64,000 nucleotides of DNA from Ferranicluibacter rubi. GTDB taxonomy: Bacteria; Pseudomonadota; Alphaproteobacteria; Rhizobiales; Rhizobiaceae. The position numbers and the translations under genes were made by a program. The notes under the pieces are model-generated. The model ran no database searches, had not been told where the DNA came from, and saw nothing but the letters and a program-made list of their open reading frames with translations. Positions 1 to 8,784 of this stretch are shown one piece after another. The first letter of the stretch is position 1; each line of letters opens with the position of its first letter. The DNA lies in contig NZ_JAANCM010000007.1 of NCBI RefSeq assembly GCF_011603255.1, positions 1 through 64,000 on the forward strand, read 5' to 3'.

Positions 1-110
1 AATCCTACGAGGATATCGTCGACCACTGCTGCCACGCTTGGCGAACACTGCAGGACCGACCTTGGAAGATCATGTCCATCGGTCAGCGGCAATGGGCTCA
101 TAGGTTCTGA
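1..110 (+). mobile_element. IS630-family transposase, 3' tail only
   Basis: Reading from base 3, the frame encodes about 35 residues ending in TGA at 108-110. It includes the run CCHAWRTL and the ending MSIGQRQWAHRF, which resembles the C-terminus of IS630-family (DDE) transposases common in rhizobia. The rest of the element, including the catalytic DDE residues, lies to the left of the window, so it cannot be said whether the copy is intact. It marks the left edge as a transposon junction. Confidence 0.7.
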
Positions 111-251
111 TCAATGAGGGTTGGTATCAGAGGCTCGTTGAATGGGAACGAGACGACGTTAAACGCTTAACAAAAACAGTTTGCGGGGACGAGGTTCGAC
201 TCTTTTGGAGGTGCACGTGTCTTGCCCTCCATCCAATCGGAAAAATAGTAG

Positions 252-380
252 CTGAAGACATACCGCGCCATCGCGCTGACTCCGGATGCTATCGGCCGCG
301 CCGTCCGCTTCGCAATTGAAAAGCCCGACGATGCTGACGTCAACGAGACCGTCGTGCATACGACCATGGTGGATTTCTGA
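252..380 (+). pseudogene. 3' remnant of a short-chain dehydrogenase
   Basis: The frame from 252 to the TGA at 378-380 reads TYRAIALTPDAIGRAV and continues to an ending VVHTTMVDF. This is the typical C-terminal tail of an SDR-family oxidoreductase of the YdfG/clavaldehyde-dehydrogenase-like kind. There is an in-frame stop just upstream (249-251), and no Rossmann glycine motif or YxxxK motif precedes it, so only the last ~40 residues survive. It lies between an IS630 tail and an intact, distinct SDR gene, consistent with truncation by transposition. The following 220 bases up to 600 show no further gene. Confidence 0.6.
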
Positions 381-600
381 CCAGTCACCCAGAAACCAGC
401 CGGTGAAGGAGGCTGTCGAAGGCGTTCTGAGACGGAGATAGCGGTTTTACCGAGCCAATGTTGCAGAACATATTTTGCCCCGTCCTTCTTTCCAAGAGAG
501 CGAGCTCTATCTCGTCGTATCGCACGATAACGCCTTGGATGCATCCGGCAGCACCTCCCGGAGACAGATCATATAAGCGCAAACGAACAGAAGGCATGTG

Positions 601-1413
601 ATGACAGCCAATGACCAGATGCTCCAGAACCATGTAGTCATCGTCACCGGTGCCAGCTCCGGGATCGGTATCTCCGTTGCCGAGGCGATGGCGGAGGCCG
701 GTGCAGCCATGATCGTCAACTACCGCTCTCATCAGCAGCCCGCCGAAGAGCTGGTTACCAGGATCAAAAGCAAAGGTGGGAAGGCTCTTGCCCTGAAGGC
801 TGACGTCTCGCAGGAAGACGACGTCGCCAAGCTTTTCGATGAGACCGTCGAAGCGTTTGGACGCGTCGATGTGCTCGTTTCCAACTCCGGTGTCCAAAAG
901 GATGCGGCTATTGCCGATCTTTCGCTCAAAGACTGGAATACCGTTATCGACGTCAACCTGACTGGCCAGTTCCTCTGCGCCCGCGAGGCCGTGCGTCGCT
1001 TCAGATCGCAACCCAGGGAGGGCCGGCCCGCGCGCAGTGCCGGGAGCATTATCGCCATGAGTTCCGTGCACGAGATTATCCCTTGGGCCGGGCACGTCAA
1101 TTATGCTTCGGCCAAAGGCGGCGTGCGAATGCTGACGCGATCTCTCGCTCAGGAAGTGGCCGCCGAGGGCATCCGGGTCAATGCGATTGCGCCGGGCGCC
1201 ATCCGCACACCGATCAATAAGGATGCCTGGGAGACCGACGAGGCCCTGACCAAGCTTCTCCGGCTGATCCCCTATGGTCGCATCGGCGAGCCGGAAGACG
1301 TCTCCCGCGCCGCTGTCTGGCTCGCCTCTGACGAGGCTGACTATGTGACAGGCACGACGCTCTTCGTCGATGGCGGCATGTCGCTCTATCCGGAGTTCCG
1401 TGACAATGGTTAA
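601..1413 (+). CDS. SDR-family oxidoreductase (glucose 1-dehydrogenase-like)
   Basis: A 270-residue classical short-chain dehydrogenase. The NAD(P)-binding motif TGASSGIG is at residues 16-23, a serine pair (S154/S155) stands at the catalytic Ser position, and Y168/K172 form the YxxxK pair (YASAK). The C-terminus has the usual VTGTTLFVDGG segment. Substrate is inferred only: many relatives are called glucose 1-dehydrogenase. A GTG at 598 is in frame, but the ATG at 601 is better placed behind AAGG at 591-594. The stop overlaps the start of the GH15 gene by 8 bases, so the two are translationally coupled; a sugar-alcohol or glucose oxidation role beside a glucosidase is plausible. Confidence 0.85.
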   Translation: MTANDQMLQNHVVIVTGASSGIGISVAEAMAEAGAAMIVNYRSHQQPAEELVTRIKSKGGKALALKADVSQEDDVAKLFDETVEAFGRVDVLVSNSGVQKDAAIADLSLKDWNTVIDVNLTGQFLCAREAVRRFRSQPREGRPARSAGSIIAMSSVHEIIPWAGHVNYASAKGGVRMLTRSLAQEVAAEGIRVNAIAPGAIRTPINKDAWETDEALTKLLRLIPYGRIGEPEDVSRAAVWLASDEADYVTGTTLFVDGGMSLYPEFRDNG

Positions 1414-3217
1414 GCCAAACCGCGCCATCAGTGAGCATGGGATTGTCGGAGACATGGAGACGGCGGCGCTGGTCGCGCAAGACGGAACGCTCGACTACCT
1501 CTGCTGGCCGGCACTCGACAGTCCTACCGTCTTTGCGGAGCTCCTCGATGAAAAGAGGGGTGGTGCATTCTCGATTGCGCCGCAACTTGTCGAACCGCGC
1601 CGTCTTCAACTATATGTGCCTGAGACGAACGTTCTGATCACTCGCTGGATGGCGGATGGCGGGAGCGCGGAGGTCTTGGACCTCATGCCGCATCCGGATG
1701 CCCGTGTTCACCCTGGAAATACTGCCCGCTGCATCCTTCGCCGGATCTCGGTGACGCGGGGAACAATCTTGTTCAAAATCCGCTGCGCACCCTGTTTCGA
1801 CTATGCCCGCGAGATCCCGAACATTTCCACCATCGATGGTGGGGTAAAGTTTACGGGCAAAGACTTGACGATGCATCTCTTCGCATCGATCCCCTTGACT
1901 GCGAACGATGGCGCAGCCGAGGCGACGTTCGAGCTTTCGGTTGGTAAAACGGCTTGGTTTACGCTTGGTGGCGAAGATCTCACCATTCCCGACGACGCGA
2001 TGCTTTCCGCCGAGATTGTTGAAACGACGGCTGCCTGGCGAAGCTGGGCTGGAAAGGCGACCTACCGGGGCCGCTGGCGCGAGCAGGTGCTGCGCTCGGC
2101 CCTTGCCTTGAAGCTTCTGACCTCGCGCCAGCACGGCTCGATCGCTGCGGCCGCGACATTCTCGCTTCCCGAAGCGATCGGTGCCGGTCGAAACTGGGAC
2201 TATCGCGCGACGTGGATCCGCGATGCCTCGTTCACGGTGTATGCCTTCATGCGGCTCGGCTTTCTAGAAGAGGCGCAGCATTTCGGCCGATGGGCGGGCC
2301 AGCGCGTCATGGCGTCGGATGCCGACCATCCGCTGCGTATCATGTACGCGATCGACGGATCGGAGGCAAAGGACGAGGAGGAATTACCGCATCTTTCCGG
2401 CTATGCCGGCAGCCGGCCCGTCCGTATTGGGAATGGTGCGAGTGTTCAAACTCAGCTGGATATCTTCGGCGAACTGATGGACAGCGTCTATCTCTCCAAC
2501 AAATATGGCGAGGCCATCAGCCATAATGGCTGGGAACACGTTCGAAACCTCGTTGAGTATGTCATCGAGCACTGGCAGAAGCCCGATGCCGGGATCTGGG
2601 AGATGCGGTCGGAACCGCGCCACTTCCTGCATTCACGCCTCATGTGCTGGGTGGCGCTCGACCGCGCGATCCGGCTTGCGAAAAAACGCTCCCTGCCGGC
2701 ACCGATCGTGCGCTGGGCGGAGTGCCGCGACGCCATCAATGCTGATGTGTGGGAGAACTTTCGTCATCCCGAGGACGGCTATTTCGTACAGGAGCGCGGT
2801 GGGAAGGAGCTCGACGCAGCCCTTCTCATGATGCCGCTCGTGCGCTTCGTCTCGTCTACCGATCCGGTCTGGCTAAAAACGCTTGACGCCATCGGTGAGC
2901 AGCTCTGCGACGATGGTCTCGTCTATCGCTATCGCGTCACGGACGGCCTTGAGGGCGACGAGGGTGCTTTCACCACCTGTACGTTCTGGTATGCCGAGTG
3001 CCTCGCCCGTGCCGGACGTCTTGACGCGGCTCAGCTAACGCTGGCCAAGGGCATGCGCTATTCCAATACACTTGGCCTCTTTGCCGAAGAGCAAGATGTC
3101 CGAGGCAGGCAACTCGGCAACTTTCCGCAGGCGCTGACGCACCTTGCATTCATCAGCGCTGCCTTCTTCACAGATCGTCGCCTAGATCCGTCGCATCGCC
3201 CGAATTGGCAACCCTGA
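1406..3217 (+). CDS. Glycoside hydrolase family 15 protein (glucoamylase/trehalase-like)
   Basis: A 603-residue protein with the (alpha/alpha)6-barrel family signatures. N-terminal GIVGDMETAALV and DYLCWP precede the barrel; NWDYR (residues 263-267) is followed by WIRDAS; GDEGAFTTCTFW lies near residue 520 and the ending GNFPQALTHLAFISAAF is typical of bacterial GH15. There is no signal peptide, so a cytoplasmic role on short alpha-glucosides or trehalose is inferred; family members include glucoamylases, mycobacterial trehalase and glucodextranase-like enzymes, and the sequence alone does not separate them. The chosen ATG (1406) overlaps the end of the SDR gene; an earlier in-frame ATG at 1370 lies well inside the SDR and lacks a good ribosome site. 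Confidence 0.88.
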   Translation: MVKPNRAISEHGIVGDMETAALVAQDGTLDYLCWPALDSPTVFAELLDEKRGGAFSIAPQLVEPRRLQLYVPETNVLITRWMADGGSAEVLDLMPHPDARVHPGNTARCILRRISVTRGTILFKIRCAPCFDYAREIPNISTIDGGVKFTGKDLTMHLFASIPLTANDGAAEATFELSVGKTAWFTLGGEDLTIPDDAMLSAEIVETTAAWRSWAGKATYRGRWREQVLRSALALKLLTSRQHGSIAAAATFSLPEAIGAGRNWDYRATWIRDASFTVYAFMRLGFLEEAQHFGRWAGQRVMASDADHPLRIMYAIDGSEAKDEEELPHLSGYAGSRPVRIGNGASVQTQLDIFGELMDSVYLSNKYGEAISHNGWEHVRNLVEYVIEHWQKPDAGIWEMRSEPRHFLHSRLMCWVALDRAIRLAKKRSLPAPIVRWAECRDAINADVWENFRHPEDGYFVQERGGKELDAALLMMPLVRFVSSTDPVWLKTLDAIGEQLCDDGLVYRYRVTDGLEGDEGAFTTCTFWYAECLARAGRLDAAQLTLAKGMRYSNTLGLFAEEQDVRGRQLGNFPQALTHLAFISAAFFTDRRLDPSHRPNWQP

Positions 3218-3832
3218 TGGAGTTTATGCCATTGTCGTCGCGTTCAAAACAAATTTCGGTCAGCACCTTTCAACGCGCCTGAGACATGACGCTGGAAATA
3301 TCGGGCAAATAAGCAATAACCCTTTCATCAGTTTGCCGGCGGTGGCACGCTGACAATTATCCGGTCTTTTAGGATGAACCGTGGTTGTCCGAGCTATACC
3401 GCGTCCTCGGGCACGATCCTCAAGCCTGTATTTCCATTACCAGACCCATAGTCACAGGCAACCGTCCCCGACCAAGCAACTTCAAAGGGAACGCGTTGAT
3501 CATAACAGTTCGTCAGTTCAAACCCCATCAAGGCGAAAAGGAATTGGACGATCGAAACTGACATCTGCGGCTGGTCGGGGAGCGTGTGCAGTGGGCCCGA
3601 GGATTTCGACAACATCGTCAATTCTGGCATTCATCGCCCAGCACGTCGCAGGGCCGGGATTATCGTGTCGGGCAAACTCGATGGCGATGTCTCTCCGCGG
3701 CGTTGATATGCCGAATGGTGTAGACACGATCAGACCTGCCGATGTGCTGTCCGCAACATAAAAAAATATGTTTGCACTTAAACAAGCACGCGGACCTCCT
3801 AAGCTCGCTCGACCCAACAAGGAAGAGCGAAC
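3218..3832. other. Intergenic stretch without a convincing gene
   Basis: About 615 bases. A minus-strand ORF at 3394-3630 (78 codons, C-terminus with CDYGSGNGNTGL) has some protein-like composition, but no recognised family and no clear ribosome site. Overlapping ORFs on both strands look like shadows. The last 60 bases are AT-richer (around 3758-3785) and end in GGAAGAG before the ATG at 3833, so they probably hold the promoter of the next gene. Confidence 0.4.
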
Positions 3833-4306
3833 ATGCATCATGCCAATCAAAGCACGTCAATCCGGCCGATCCTCGTGTTTCTTCCACGGCCATCGGGAGA
3901 GTTCGTTGTCTCGAGACTGATCGCGACCGGCCGTGCCGCGGCATGTGTTTCCACAATTCAGGAGCTCTCCGAAGCGCTTGAGACACGCGTTTGGGCGCTG
4001 GCGATAACCGCCCGGCCGGACATAGATGCGATCCTCGGCTTGCGGGCACTACCGGTCGTGAACATCGAGATCTTCTTTCACCAGACAGTGGACGAGGATG
4101 GACGGGAGACGGGCCGGAAGGTGTTTGACGGACAGGCATTCCTAGAGAGGGTGCGACTTCTCACGGAGCAGCGCCCGGCGCGACCGCCGGCCTCCACAGC
4201 TCGGGCAAAGCCCTGCCGCACCACGATGCCGAGACAGACGAACCATGGGTGGATTGGCACATTGAGGGACCTCCTCAGCAAAAGGCCTGCGGCATCCTCG
4301 CGATGA
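3833..4306 (+). CDS. Hypothetical protein, possibly frameshifted
   Basis: A 157-residue reading frame behind a good ribosome site (GGAAGAG, 7 bases before ATG). The first ~115 residues look like genuine protein: a beta-alpha pattern with IRPILVFLPRPSGE, RLIATGRAAACV and VVNIEIFFHQ. I do not recognise a family. After about residue 115 the frame becomes rich in P, T and R, while another forward frame (from about 4160 to TAA at 4399-4401) reads protein-like, including EPWVDWHIEG and AMIADAGSFGNV. A one-base shift near 4160-4190 would join them into a protein of about 188 residues. Either the annotated C-terminus is wrong because of an indel, or the second frame is coincidental. Confidence 0.45.
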   Translation: MHHANQSTSIRPILVFLPRPSGEFVVSRLIATGRAAACVSTIQELSEALETRVWALAITARPDIDAILGLRALPVVNIEIFFHQTVDEDGRETGRKVFDGQAFLERVRLLTEQRPARPPASTARAKPCRTTMPRQTNHGWIGTLRDLLSKRPAASSR

Positions 4307-4465
4307 TCGCCGATGCCGGCTCGTTCGGTAACGTCATTCAGGGCGGCTCCGAACATTTCGCAACGTCAAAGGACAACACGCAACGTTGGCATCGCTCATA
4401 AAGGGCCGGCAACGAGCCCATCAGACAGGCGCTCGTCTCTTTGATGAACAAAACGAGGTATCCCG

Positions 4466-5083
4466 ATGAACATCAGAATTCTGGCTTTGACGATCCTGTC
4501 ATCTGCGACGGCACTGCCGGCTCTCTCCGCCGACATGAACGTCCTCGAGGACGCGCCCCAGCCTGTTCAACAGGTGTCAAGCACCTACGACTGGTCCGGC
4601 TTCTATCTCGGTGGCCAAGGCGGCTACGCCTGGATGACGGGCGATGTCCGTGGCATCGAGCGCGAGCTCGACGGCGGGGCGGCGGGCGCGCATGCCGGCT
4701 ACAACCTTCAATCCGGAAGCATCGTCTACGGCATCGAAAACGACGTCAACTACAACTTCGACAGCAAGGGTTCCGCAAAGACAGAGTGGGACGCATCGGG
4801 CCGGGCGCGTGTTGGTTATGCGCTGGATCGTACGCTGATCTTCGCCACCGCGGGTGTTGCTGCGGCCGGGGCAGTGGTTGAACGTCCTGCCGCAGGAAAG
4901 AAAGACGAAATCCTGATCGGATGGACGGCTGGGGGTGGCATCGAGCATGCCGTTACCGACAACATCCTCGTGCGTGGCGAATATCGATACACGGATTTCG
5001 GCGAGAAGGACTTTGGAGACTCGGTCGGTAAATTTGGCGCTACCCAGAACAAGGTGATTCTCGGAGCAAGCTTCAAGTTCTGA
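4466..5083 (+). CDS. Outer-membrane beta-barrel protein (Omp25/Omp31-like)
   Basis: A 205-residue protein with an N-terminal signal peptide (cleavage likely after ALPALSA, residue ~22). The mature start contains YDWSGFYLGGQGGYAW, the hallmark of the Omp25/Omp31/RopB family of small porin-like barrels in Rhizobiales. Alternating hydrophobic/aromatic strands follow, with GRARVGYALDRTLIFATAG and RGEYRYTDFG, and the chain ends in ILGASFKF with a terminal aromatic as expected for BAM-assembled barrels. It acts in the outer membrane; these proteins contribute to envelope stability rather than to a known transport step. GAGGT lies 7 bases before the ATG. It stands alone on the + strand. Confidence 0.85.
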   Translation: MNIRILALTILSSATALPALSADMNVLEDAPQPVQQVSSTYDWSGFYLGGQGGYAWMTGDVRGIERELDGGAAGAHAGYNLQSGSIVYGIENDVNYNFDSKGSAKTEWDASGRARVGYALDRTLIFATAGVAAAGAVVERPAAGKKDEILIGWTAGGGIEHAVTDNILVRGEYRYTDFGEKDFGDSVGKFGATQNKVILGASFKF

Positions 5084-5234
5084 AGGCATGGATGAGCGGG
5101 ACCCATCGCGAAGGAAGCGGGGTTCCGCTGAACCACGAACGAACCGGCGCGGTCGGACGTTCTCAGCGTTTAAAGGCCGCGAGTTTCACCTCGAAGCTCT
5201 CGATCTATCCAAACCCTCAAGCAGCGAGGACGGG

Positions 5235-5348
5235 ATGCAGGGCGAAGACCATCAGGATGCAGGTGCGCTGGCCCCAGCCATCGGGACGTTCGTCGTGCTT
5301 CTGACGCATCTGGCCATAGCCGCCGCCTGCGTGCTGCTGACATTCTAA
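5235..5348 (+). CDS. Possible small membrane protein (37 aa)
   Basis: The frame from the ATG at 5235 encodes a short hydrophilic start followed by a single hydrophobic segment (AIGTFVVLLTHLAIAAACVLL) reaching the C-terminus. GAGGACGGG immediately upstream could act as a ribosome site. The same frame is open back to 5088, but the upstream part is charged and unlike coding sequence. No family is recognised; it may equally be chance. Confidence 0.3.
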   Translation: MQGEDHQDAGALAPAIGTFVVLLTHLAIAAACVLLTF

Positions 5349-5394
5349 CGCGGGGGCATCGTCTTGCCGCAATGCGATACGAGGAAGAACAGAC

Positions 5395-5991
5395 ATGGAA
5401 ATCACTCTGCAATCGAACGAATACCGCCGCCATGATGCGAAGGCCTCCCGGAATCTCACCTGGAATCTTGTGATGGGAGGGGCCGGACTGTCACTGCTGA
5501 CGACCATGGCCGTTCTTGCCAAAGGTCCCGTGAAGGAAGACCGGCCCCAACAGATACCTGCCAATTATGTGTCGCTCTATAGTCCGAGATCAGAAGGCTT
5601 GCCGGCCTCGTCTCCGGTCGTTTTCCAGGCTGAGTCCGCTCGGACCTATCGCGTCGTTCCAACACCAAAGCCGCCCGTCCTTGCCTCGGCCAAGACTGCG
5701 CCTGCGCCCCTTGCAATGCCGGTTCGACGGTCAGCAAGCCCTGATGGCGATTTCAGCGCGTGCGATGCCTCTTGTCGGCAACCCATGTCGAGGAGAGACG
5801 CAACACACGCTGCGCCAGCCGTATCCACGTCTGAGATGTCCCTCGACAATCAGGGCTTTGACGATACGACTCGCCGCCCCGGACCGCTCGCGATGGCCGC
5901 GTCAGCGTTCGGCAAGGTGGCAGGCGCGCCGCTGACAGTCCTCGCATTCGGTCGGGATGCCATTGGCCGGGTCGCCAGCGTTACGGAATAG
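5395..5991 (+). CDS. Hypothetical protein with one membrane segment
   Basis: A 198-residue protein with GAGGAAGAACAGAC upstream of the ATG. Residues about 22-42 (LTWNLVMGGAGLSLLTTMAVL) form one hydrophobic segment, either a membrane anchor or an uncleaved signal. The remainder is rich in P, S, A and R, low in complexity, and would be periplasmic if the anchor is N-in. No conserved domain is recognised. It could be an envelope-associated accessory protein; the proline-rich tail resembles spacer regions rather than an enzyme. It is followed closely by the weak ORF at 6004 and then by the sensor kinase gene. Confidence 0.5.
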   Translation: MEITLQSNEYRRHDAKASRNLTWNLVMGGAGLSLLTTMAVLAKGPVKEDRPQQIPANYVSLYSPRSEGLPASSPVVFQAESARTYRVVPTPKPPVLASAKTAPAPLAMPVRRSASPDGDFSACDASCRQPMSRRDATHAAPAVSTSEMSLDNQGFDDTTRRPGPLAMAASAFGKVAGAPLTVLAFGRDAIGRVASVTE

Positions 5992-6003
5992 GTCGCCGGA
6001 TCG

Positions 6004-6606
6004 TTGCGCAGACACTTTCATGCCGGGGGAGTAAGGTACTTGAAACAGGATGTTCACCTCTGGATGCTTCCGCCCGGAAACGAGCCGTGCGTCACGCTTC
6101 TGATCGCGGACCACGGGATGGCACCGGCCACCAAGGCGGTCCTTGGATTGGGCGGTATCTGGACGAAACCGATGCAGCAGATCTCGCAAGCCACCCTTTC
6201 CGCAAGCTCGGTCTCCCGGGACGTGATCGTCACGACCCGATCGACGTTCATCGCAATGAATGAAGCCTGCCGAGCGCGATCCGTTGTCGTCGATACCTAC
6301 CTCTTCGAGGATCCGGATTATGCTGTATACCGTCATCGAACGCGAATGAACGGCACGCGTCTTCTTGAAGACGTTCTGGCGCGCCACCGGCATCTGCGCC
6401 GAAACGCGATGTCAGGTCTGCCGCATCTCCCATCTCGGCTGTTTCATCGTTGCGGACATGTTCATGAGGGTGCAGGAGAAGATCTTGGCGATTGCTGCAA
6501 CTTCGATACGAACCCAGGTCCTGACGCTGGCCATCATGCTGATCGTTCTGGTGTCCATAACGGCGACCCTGACGGAGCCACTCCTTTATGGCCGTCAGTC
6601 CAATGA
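6004..6606 (+). CDS. Doubtful ORF upstream of the sensor kinase
   Basis: A 200-codon frame opening with TTG. Residues ~10-110 have mixed hydrophobic/polar composition (for example CVTLLIADHGMAP and VVVDTYLFEDPDYAVY) that could be real. The part beyond ~6460 overlaps the sensor kinase in another frame and is histidine/glycine/aspartate-rich, which is shadow-like. If the gene is real, its true end has been disturbed. No family is recognised. Confidence 0.2.
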   Translation: MRRHFHAGGVRYLKQDVHLWMLPPGNEPCVTLLIADHGMAPATKAVLGLGGIWTKPMQQISQATLSASSVSRDVIVTTRSTFIAMNEACRARSVVVDTYLFEDPDYAVYRHRTRMNGTRLLEDVLARHRHLRRNAMSGLPHLPSRLFHRCGHVHEGAGEDLGDCCNFDTNPGPDAGHHADRSGVHNGDPDGATPLWPSVQ

Positions 6607-7849
6607 CATCAGGACGGGAATATTTCTTGGGAAAGCTTTGGCCGTAACGCAGCAGTATGAAGCCAGTGACACTTCCGACGCGCGCAAGGACGTTCTGGCG
6701 CGTGTCGCCGGGGACGGACTGAGCGTTCAGATGGTCTCTCTTCCTCCAGCGGATAATGGCGATTCCAAGCTGCAGTATGTGATCCGCAGCGAGGCCGACA
6801 TCGTTGCCGCTGCGCATCGCCTTAATCGCTTCGATCCCTTCGGAATGATCATGGGCTTGAACAGCGCATTTTCGACAGAGAAGGACATCGTGTTCGCCGT
6901 CTCGGAAACGTCGGCTCTTTCTTTCCGGTATAAGTCCCCTTCGGGAAGCCGCTGGACGCTCACTCCGTTTGCCAGCGGCATTCTGAAGATCGTCATTCCT
7001 CTTGGGATCATGGCATATGTCAGCTCGATGCTGATCATGAAACCCTTAGAGAGAATCGCCGCCGCAGCGAAGCGCCAGACCATTCGGGACGAAACAACGA
7101 CGGAGCCGTTCGCTGTCGAAGGTCCTGCCGAGATACGAAGCCTTGCCGAGTCCCTGAACGCCATGCGGGAGCGGATCCAGCGCATGGCAATCGACCGCAC
7201 GCAGATCCTGCGCTCCGTCAGCCACGACCTTCGCACCCCACTGACGCGACTGCGCATGCGGGCTGAGAGATGCGAGCAGGTGCTATTAAAGGAACGGATG
7301 CTGCGCGACATCGATCTTTTGGCGTCGATGCTCAATGAGACCCTGCAGTTCTTAAACAACAAGCCGGAAATTGCCGTCAAGGTCGACCTCTCTAGCCTTT
7401 TGGAAACGATCGTCTCGGATTTTGCAGACACGGGCATTGTCGTCCACTTCGAAGCCCCGCCAAGGCTCGTGGCCATCTGCAAGCCCCAGGGAATGACGCG
7501 CGCCATCAGCAACCTGATCGACAATGCTTCGCGCTATGCTACCCGCATCGACCTCCGTTTAGAAGAAGGCGGTCGTGATGGTGCAAGGATACTGGTCATC
7601 GACAACGGGCCGGGTATACCCGACACGCTGAAGGCACAGGTTCTTGAGCCGATGTTCAAGGCCGATCCGGCTCGACAGTCGCCGCTGGGGAAAGCAGCGG
7701 GCTTCGGCCTTGGTCTTACAATCGCCAAAGGCATCGTCGAGGTCGGGCACAACGGTCGCCTGACACTCAGAGACACTATACCCACGGGGCTTACCGTCGA
7801 TATTGAGTTTGCCAGCCTGGCTGACACGCCTCTGACGGGGGGCGTATGA
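6458..7849 (+). CDS. Sensor histidine kinase (OmpR-system type)
   Basis: About 463 residues. A first membrane helix (LTLAIMLIVLVSITATL) is followed by a periplasmic domain of ~130 residues, a second helix near FASGILKIVIPLGIMAYVSS, a HAMP-like linker, and a HisKA box with SVSHDLRTPLTRLR (His256 as phospho-acceptor). The ATPase domain shows N-box NLIDNASRYA, G1 DNGPGIPD and G2 GFGLGLTIAKGIV. It resembles EnvZ-type kinases. The signal is unknown. The start is uncertain: ATGs at 6458 and 6464 both lie before the first helix, and the frame is open to 6365. The stop overlaps the regulator gene by 4 bases (ATGA), so the pair is co-translated. Confidence 0.88.
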   Translation: MFMRVQEKILAIAATSIRTQVLTLAIMLIVLVSITATLTEPLLYGRQSNDIRTGIFLGKALAVTQQYEASDTSDARKDVLARVAGDGLSVQMVSLPPADNGDSKLQYVIRSEADIVAAAHRLNRFDPFGMIMGLNSAFSTEKDIVFAVSETSALSFRYKSPSGSRWTLTPFASGILKIVIPLGIMAYVSSMLIMKPLERIAAAAKRQTIRDETTTEPFAVEGPAEIRSLAESLNAMRERIQRMAIDRTQILRSVSHDLRTPLTRLRMRAERCEQVLLKERMLRDIDLLASMLNETLQFLNNKPEIAVKVDLSSLLETIVSDFADTGIVVHFEAPPRLVAICKPQGMTRAISNLIDNASRYATRIDLRLEEGGRDGARILVIDNGPGIPDTLKAQVLEPMFKADPARQSPLGKAAGFGLGLTIAKGIVEVGHNGRLTLRDTIPTGLTVDIEFASLADTPLTGGV

Positions 7850-8634
7850 TGTCGGGACGACTTGAGGAGATGGGCATGGCGATGAGAGCACACGAGGTCC
7901 TGCGGTTGAACGCGTCTTCTACAAGCGCGCGGTTGCTGATCGTGGAAGACGACCGAGATATCGCAGAAATGCTGGTCGAACTCGCGCAGATGAACGGATA
8001 TTCCGCCGTTTCGGCCGGCTCGGGCCGGGAGATGGATCGATTGCTGGACAAACAGCCTTTCGACCTGATCCTTCTCGACGCAATGTTGCCAGGCGAAGAC
8101 GGGTTCAGCATCTGCCGGCGACTGAGAGCAGCGAGCGATATGCCGATCCTGATGCTGACCGCGCTGGGCGACGACATCGACAGGGTCGTCGGGCTGGAGC
8201 TCGGGGCCGACGATTACGTCACCAAGCCTTTCAATTCCCGCGAACTCGTCGCGCGGATCAAAGCGCTGCTCCGACGTTCGGCTTCGACTGCAACTCCAAG
8301 GCCTGCCGCCAACAACGCGCCACTTTCCTTCGCAGGATGGACGCTCGATCCAGCTGCTCGCTCCCTCGTCGATCCGGAAAATGTCCAGATCTCCATGACC
8401 ACGGCCGAGTTCGAAATTCTACTCGCTTTTTGTCGCAATCCGAACCAGGTGCTGACGCGCGAGCAGCTGCTCGCCATGACGCATGCGGGAAGTGCAGGGC
8501 CGGTCGAGCGAAGCGTCGATGCTCATATCAGCCGAGTTCGCCAGAAGATCGAGCTTCATCCAAAAGACCCGACCTTCATCAAGACGGTCAGGCTTGGTGG
8601 ATACATGTTCACCCCTAAGGTCACCACGCACTGA
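7846..8634 (+). CDS. OmpR-family response regulator
   Basis: A 262-residue protein with an unusual ~25-residue N-terminal extension, then a receiver domain (LLIVEDDRDIAEM; phospho-acceptor Asp78 in LLLDAMLPGEDGF; conserved Lys in DDYVTKPF) and a C-terminal winged-helix DNA-binding domain (TTAEFEILLAFCRNPNQVLTRE, then HISRVRQKIE and IKTVRLGGYMF). It is the partner of the kinase just upstream. Targets are unknown; neighbouring envelope genes are candidates only by position. Internal starts (ATG at 7870 or 7876) would remove most of the N-terminal extension and cannot be excluded. Confidence 0.9.
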   Translation: MMSGRLEEMGMAMRAHEVLRLNASSTSARLLIVEDDRDIAEMLVELAQMNGYSAVSAGSGREMDRLLDKQPFDLILLDAMLPGEDGFSICRRLRAASDMPILMLTALGDDIDRVVGLELGADDYVTKPFNSRELVARIKALLRRSASTATPRPAANNAPLSFAGWTLDPAARSLVDPENVQISMTTAEFEILLAFCRNPNQVLTREQLLAMTHAGSAGPVERSVDAHISRVRQKIELHPKDPTFIKTVRLGGYMFTPKVTTH

Positions 8635-8710
8635 CATTCGGCGACATTAAAACACATCGACCACCGACGAAGTTCATGTCTGAAAGGAGGCATAGATAAA
8701 ACGCAAGTTC

Positions 8711-8754
8711 GCGCCTAGAAAGGGGTATCGATGGTTCGAATCCGATAAAGGCGC
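8711..8754 (+). other. tRNA 3'-half-like sequence / nested hairpin
   Basis: Between the response regulator and the peptidase. GGTTCGAATCC (8733-8743) is the classic T-arm core; it is flanked by TATCG (8726-8730) and CGATA (8743-8747), which pair, and enclosed by GCGCCT (8711-8716) and AGGCGC (8749-8754), a perfect 6-base stem. No D-arm, anticodon arm or CCA is present, so this is not a functional tRNA. It could be a degraded tRNA fragment such as integrases leave at attachment sites, or a chance hairpin. Confidence 0.3.
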
Positions 8755-8784
8755 ACGGAATATCCATCCCCTTGGATCATCCGG

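Noticed and set aside
385-1455. Long minus-strand ORF (356 codons) opposite the SDR and GH15 genes
   Set aside because: It is the antisense shadow of the well-supported SDR gene, with no family resemblance and arginine/glycine-rich composition.
4441-4881. 146-codon plus-strand ORF overlapping the outer-membrane protein gene
   Set aside because: It overlaps the clearly supported Omp25/31-like gene in another frame and has a cysteine/arginine-rich product.
8711-8754. A complete tRNA gene
   Set aside because: Only the T-arm and a short closing stem are present; no D-arm or anticodon arm could be built upstream.
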